A stretch of 15,642 bases of DNA from JBFXEO01 sp050180015 (GTDB lineage Bacteria; Bacteroidota; Bacteroidia; Bacteroidales; Tenuifilaceae). Each line of letters begins with the position of its first letter. Positions within the stretch are counted from its first letter, which is position 1. The position numbers and the translations under genes are program-made. Shown here piece by piece: positions 13,122-15,642 of the stretch. The DNA lies in NCBI GenBank assembly GCA_050180015.1, contig JBFXEO010000048.1, positions 1 to 15,642 on the forward strand. The letters run 5' to 3'. Under the pieces are notes generated by a model. The model searched no databases, was not told the origin of the DNA, and was given only the letters and a program-made list of their open reading frames with translations.

Positions 13122-15317
13122 TTATTTGCTAATGCTCATTTCATTTATAATATTTTTTGCCCCGGCAAATTTATCAATCACAAAGAGTACATAGCGAATA
13201 TCGACAACAATAGTACGCTGCATTTGAGGTTCAAACATAAAATCGCACGCCATGGCCTCTGCATTGCCATCGAAGGCAATTCCAATAAGTTTACCATCGC
13301 TATTCATTACCGGGCTACCGGAATTTCCTCCCGTAATATCGTTATCGGTAAGGAAGCACACAGGCATTTCCCCGTCAACGCCGTACTGGCCAAAATCCTT
13401 GCTGCGCCATAGCTCCCTCAACTTAGGGTCAACGCTAAAAATATCACTGTTGGGATTTTCCTTCTCCATAACCCCATCCAAATAAGTAAATGGCTTATAG
13501 TAAACCCCATCGGCAGGCTTATATCCAATCACCTTCCCGTAAGTAAGCCTCATGGTAGAGTTTGCATCGGGGTAAAAATGTTTCCCGGGGTTCATTTCCA
13601 TCAATCCCTTGGTGTACATCTGCATAGCTTTCTGGTAGTCGAGTTTTGCATTGTACATCTGTGGGTAAATTGAGTCCCAAATGGCATTATAGTTATGGTA
13701 TAGGATGAATATGGGATCGTTTAGAAGGGAATCGGAAACGGGATGTTTGAGGAGCAATTCAAGGTTTTGGGGAGATGTAAAGTAGGAGTGTTCGTAGAAC
13801 CGTTGAATGTAGTAGGGGTAAACCTGATTTATTTCGGGCACTTGCTTTACTGCACCTAACAGTCCAATATTCGGGCAATCACCCAGGCTTTGGATAAGGT
13901 TACCAAAAGCAACGGTGTATAACCCCATATCGGTGTTATAGTAGTACTTATCAAAAATATCCGGAATACGCTTTTTCAAAAGCCTGCTCTCTGCCCTAAT
14001 TCTATCTTTTTTCCAGAATTTTAAAGGACTGTAGGGCTTACCCTGCTCAAATACTGCATTTATAAAATCGGATGAAACGTTGATATTTTTATAAACATCG
14101 ACAGGGTAAAATGACAGTGCCGACAGTGAGCCTTCCAGCGCCTCCCACTTGTTTTGAACCGATTGATCGAAATACCCTTTAATTACCGGAAGCGATGATA
14201 GGTAGCGGCTACGCATGGACGGATTCTGGTTAACCCAAACCTTAAGGCTATCCTCCCTTGCAGCAAGCCGTTCCACCACGTTAAACCTGAACATCGACTC
14301 TGCCTGCCAGGTATCCTTCTGGTAGAAATTCACCAGGTAATCGTGCTTATCGGTATAATCAACCTTAATTTTGGAATCGTTGGCCTGAGCGTTTTTTATG
14401 ATCTCTATAAATGGGCCCCAAACCTCACGCTTCCAGGGAGCTACTACATCACGTGCATTCAACGCTTCATACGATGTGGCATACCGGTATGTAGTGCCGG
14501 GATAGCCAATAATCATGGCAAAATCGCCTTCGCGAACCCCTTTAACATCAATCTTAAGGAAACTTTTAGGTTTATACGGGATATTCCTGGTGCTGTACTC
14601 TGCCGGTTTGCCATCGGGTGAGGTATATATTCTGAATATGCAAAAATCGCCAGTATGGCGGGGCCAATGCCAGTTGTCCACATCGCCACCAAAGTTACCA
14701 ATTGAGGTTGGTGGCACGCCTACCAGCCTAACATCCAAAAAGCGCTCATAGGTGAACATGTAAAAGGAGTTGTAGCTGAAAAACGGTTTTACCAGAACAT
14801 GCTTTCCTGTTTTTTCTGAAGTTTCGGTTTCAAGGTTTTGCATGGCCAACCGCAGCTGCTCAAAGTAATCCTTATTGGACGAGCCGGGAGTAACCGCCGA
14901 TAGAATTTTGCCGGTTACATCTTCAACTCCCTCAAGAATTAGTGCTGTTTTTCCCTCCGCGGGTAATTCCTCGGTTAAATTGCCGGCCCAGTAGCCGTTT
15001 TTCAGCAGGTTGTTTTCGGGAGTGCTATGTGCCTGAACTGCCTCTAGGCCACAGTGATGGTTTGTAAGGAATAATCCCTGGGCTGAAACCAGCTCGCCGG
15101 TACAGCTGCCGTCGTCGAATTGAACCACAGCATCTTTTAAACTGGAATGGTTAATACTATATATATCCTCGGCTGAAAGTTTCAGCCCCAGGGTTTGCAT
15201 GGTGGAGATGTTCTGGTTAACCAGGCTTATCAACCACATCCCTTCATCGGCAACAGAAATTTTCCAGCTGATGAGTAAAAGGAAAACTATTGTCCTTTTG
15301 GCAAAAGATTTAATCAT
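13122..15317 (-). CDS. S46-family dipeptidyl-peptidase, DPP7-like
   Basis: An exported serine exopeptidase that removes dipeptides from the N-termini of oligopeptides, feeding amino-acid metabolism. Residues 1-23 form a signal peptide (KR, hydrophobic FLLLIS, cleavage probably after SVA, before DEGMW). The chymotrypsin-fold triad is His88 in TNHHCG, Asp224 in RHTGDF and Ser666 in GGNSGSPV. The helical regulatory domain of this family lies between. The residue 18 positions after the catalytic Ser, which is Arg in the acidic-specific DPP11 and Gly in DPP7, is Gly684 here. A preference for hydrophobic rather than Asp/Glu residues is therefore inferred. The protein is full length at 731 residues. 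It is probably periplasmic or outer-membrane associated. It is transcribed away from the partial gene at the right edge and ends at a strong terminator. Confidence 0.95.
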   Translation of the reverse strand: MIKSFAKRTIVFLLLISWKISVADEGMWLISLVNQNISTMQTLGLKLSAEDIYSINHSSLKDAVVQFDDGSCTGELVSAQGLFLTNHHCGLEAVQAHSTPENNLLKNGYWAGNLTEELPAEGKTALILEGVEDVTGKILSAVTPGSSNKDYFEQLRLAMQNLETETSEKTGKHVLVKPFFSYNSFYMFTYERFLDVRLVGVPPTSIGNFGGDVDNWHWPRHTGDFCIFRIYTSPDGKPAEYSTRNIPYKPKSFLKIDVKGVREGDFAMIIGYPGTTYRYATSYEALNARDVVAPWKREVWGPFIEIIKNAQANDSKIKVDYTDKHDYLVNFYQKDTWQAESMFRFNVVERLAAREDSLKVWVNQNPSMRSRYLSSLPVIKGYFDQSVQNKWEALEGSLSALSFYPVDVYKNINVSSDFINAVFEQGKPYSPLKFWKKDRIRAESRLLKKRIPDIFDKYYYNTDMGLYTVAFGNLIQSLGDCPNIGLLGAVKQVPEINQVYPYYIQRFYEHSYFTSPQNLELLLKHPVSDSLLNDPIFILYHNYNAIWDSIYPQMYNAKLDYQKAMQMYTKGLMEMNPGKHFYPDANSTMRLTYGKVIGYKPADGVYYKPFTYLDGVMEKENPNSDIFSVDPKLRELWRSKDFGQYGVDGEMPVCFLTDNDITGGNSGSPVMNSDGKLIGIAFDGNAEAMACDFMFEPQMQRTIVVDIRYVLFVIDKFAGAKNIINEMSISK

Positions 15318-15348
15318 CGGGTATCAGTTTAAAAGAAAGAATGGAAAT

Positions 15349-15356
15349 CAAAAGTA
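15349..15356 (-). promoter_or_regulatory. Candidate -7 element for the S46 peptidase gene
   Basis: On the minus strand TACTTTTG matches TAnnTTTG, 31 bases upstream of the ATG at 15317, a normal leader length. The -33 TTTG is not found at the usual spacing; the nearest TTTG (15387-15390) is about 30 bases away. Confidence 0.4.
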
Positions 15357-15392
15357 GCTTTAAATGTTAAATAAATAGGCTTAAATCAAAGG

Positions 15393-15642
15393 TTATGAAC
15401 ATTTACCTTTAAATTTTACGGCAAAAACGAAAAGCAAAATTAACACCAAACTTAACGAAACGGCCAGCTGAGTATGAGATTTTTGCATAATTCCCGATAT
15501 TTGCCTTGATAGCATAGCTTCATCAACAAAGGCCGAATTGGGCAAATCACGCCAATGCCATTTACCGACAATTGTTCCATTGTACAGTAATAGCAAGCCG
15601 GGATTCGACCGGATAATAGTTTTAAGGGTTACCTCGTCGGCA
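15393..15642 (-). CDS. C-terminal end of a membrane protein with a thioredoxin-like tail region (partial)
   Basis: Only the last 82 or so codons are inside the window, and the frame is open to the right edge. The visible part reads ADEVTLKTIIRSNPGLLLLY, then NGTIVGKWHWRDLP, and ends with one membrane helix (about LAVSLSLVLILLFVFAVKF) and a short basic tail (KGKCS). The pattern NPGLLLLYNGTIVGKWHWRD resembles the final strand pair of a thioredoxin-like domain. I recall such ends in Bacteroidota DoxX-type proteins (BT_3928-like) with an extra C-terminal helix. An internal ATG at 15596 is not the true start, since the frame and the fold continue upstream. The gene lies 75 bases ahead of the S46 gene in the same direction. 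Function is not assigned with confidence. Confidence 0.7.
   Translation of the reverse strand, partial: ADEVTLKTIIRSNPGLLLLYNGTIVGKWHWRDLPNSAFVDEAMLSRQISGIMQKSHTQLAVSLSLVLILLFVFAVKFKGKCS

Noticed and set aside
1..15642. CRISPR array, tRNA, rRNA, phage genes, toxin-antitoxin or defence islands
   Set aside because: No regularly spaced repeats, cloverleaf sequences or phage, toxin or defence families were seen by eye on either strand.

Overview
This window looks like ordinary chromosomal DNA from a member of the Bacteroidota, most likely Bacteroidales-like. The grounds are the S46 dipeptidyl-peptidase, the stand-alone LuxC-type acyl-CoA reductase, the YfcC carrier, the absence of strong Shine-Dalgarno sequences, and several promoters of the Bacteroidota type (TAnnTTTG at -7, in the best cases with a TTG about 21 bases upstream). 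The genus cannot be fixed from the sequence alone.

Layout, left to right. Positions 252-2355 hold three plus-strand genes: a transaldolase, a YciO-type YrdC-domain protein 4 bases behind it, and a MobA-type molybdenum cofactor guanylyltransferase that has no ATG start. After a gap with a REP-like hairpin and a good promoter comes glyceraldehyde-3-phosphate dehydrogenase (2746-3750), closed by a strong hairpin terminator. On the minus strand follow a small glyoxalase-fold (VOC) putative lipoprotein and a MacB/FtsX-type ABC permease without its ATPase, the latter with its own terminator. Then on the plus strand come an acyl-CoA reductase, a pRiA4b ORF-3-like protein with an acidic tail, and the tRNA dimethylallyltransferase MiaA. 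A YfcC-family carrier lies on the minus strand at 9811-11421. The gap behind it (11422-12662) holds a badly decayed IS1595-family insertion sequence. Finally there are a plus-strand OsmC-family protein, a shared bidirectional terminator, and two minus-strand genes: an S46 peptidase with Gly (DPP7-like) at the specificity position, and the C-terminal end of a membrane protein that runs off the right edge.

The genes do not form one pathway. Transaldolase and GAPDH are central carbon metabolism. YciO-like and MiaA proteins belong to tRNA-modification families. MobA implies molybdoenzymes elsewhere in the genome. S46 peptidase and YfcC fit a peptide or amino-acid using lifestyle. Most genes appear to be separate transcription units with long AT-rich spacers.

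I did not find a convincing new multi-gene system. The best observations are the IS1595 relic (at least five frame changes, three in-frame stops and an apparent loss of one catalytic Asp), diagnostic residues that refine several annotations (transaldolase rather than fructose-6-phosphate aldolase; YciO rather than TsaC/Sua5; DPP7-like rather than DPP11), and several inverted repeats in gene-free stretches.
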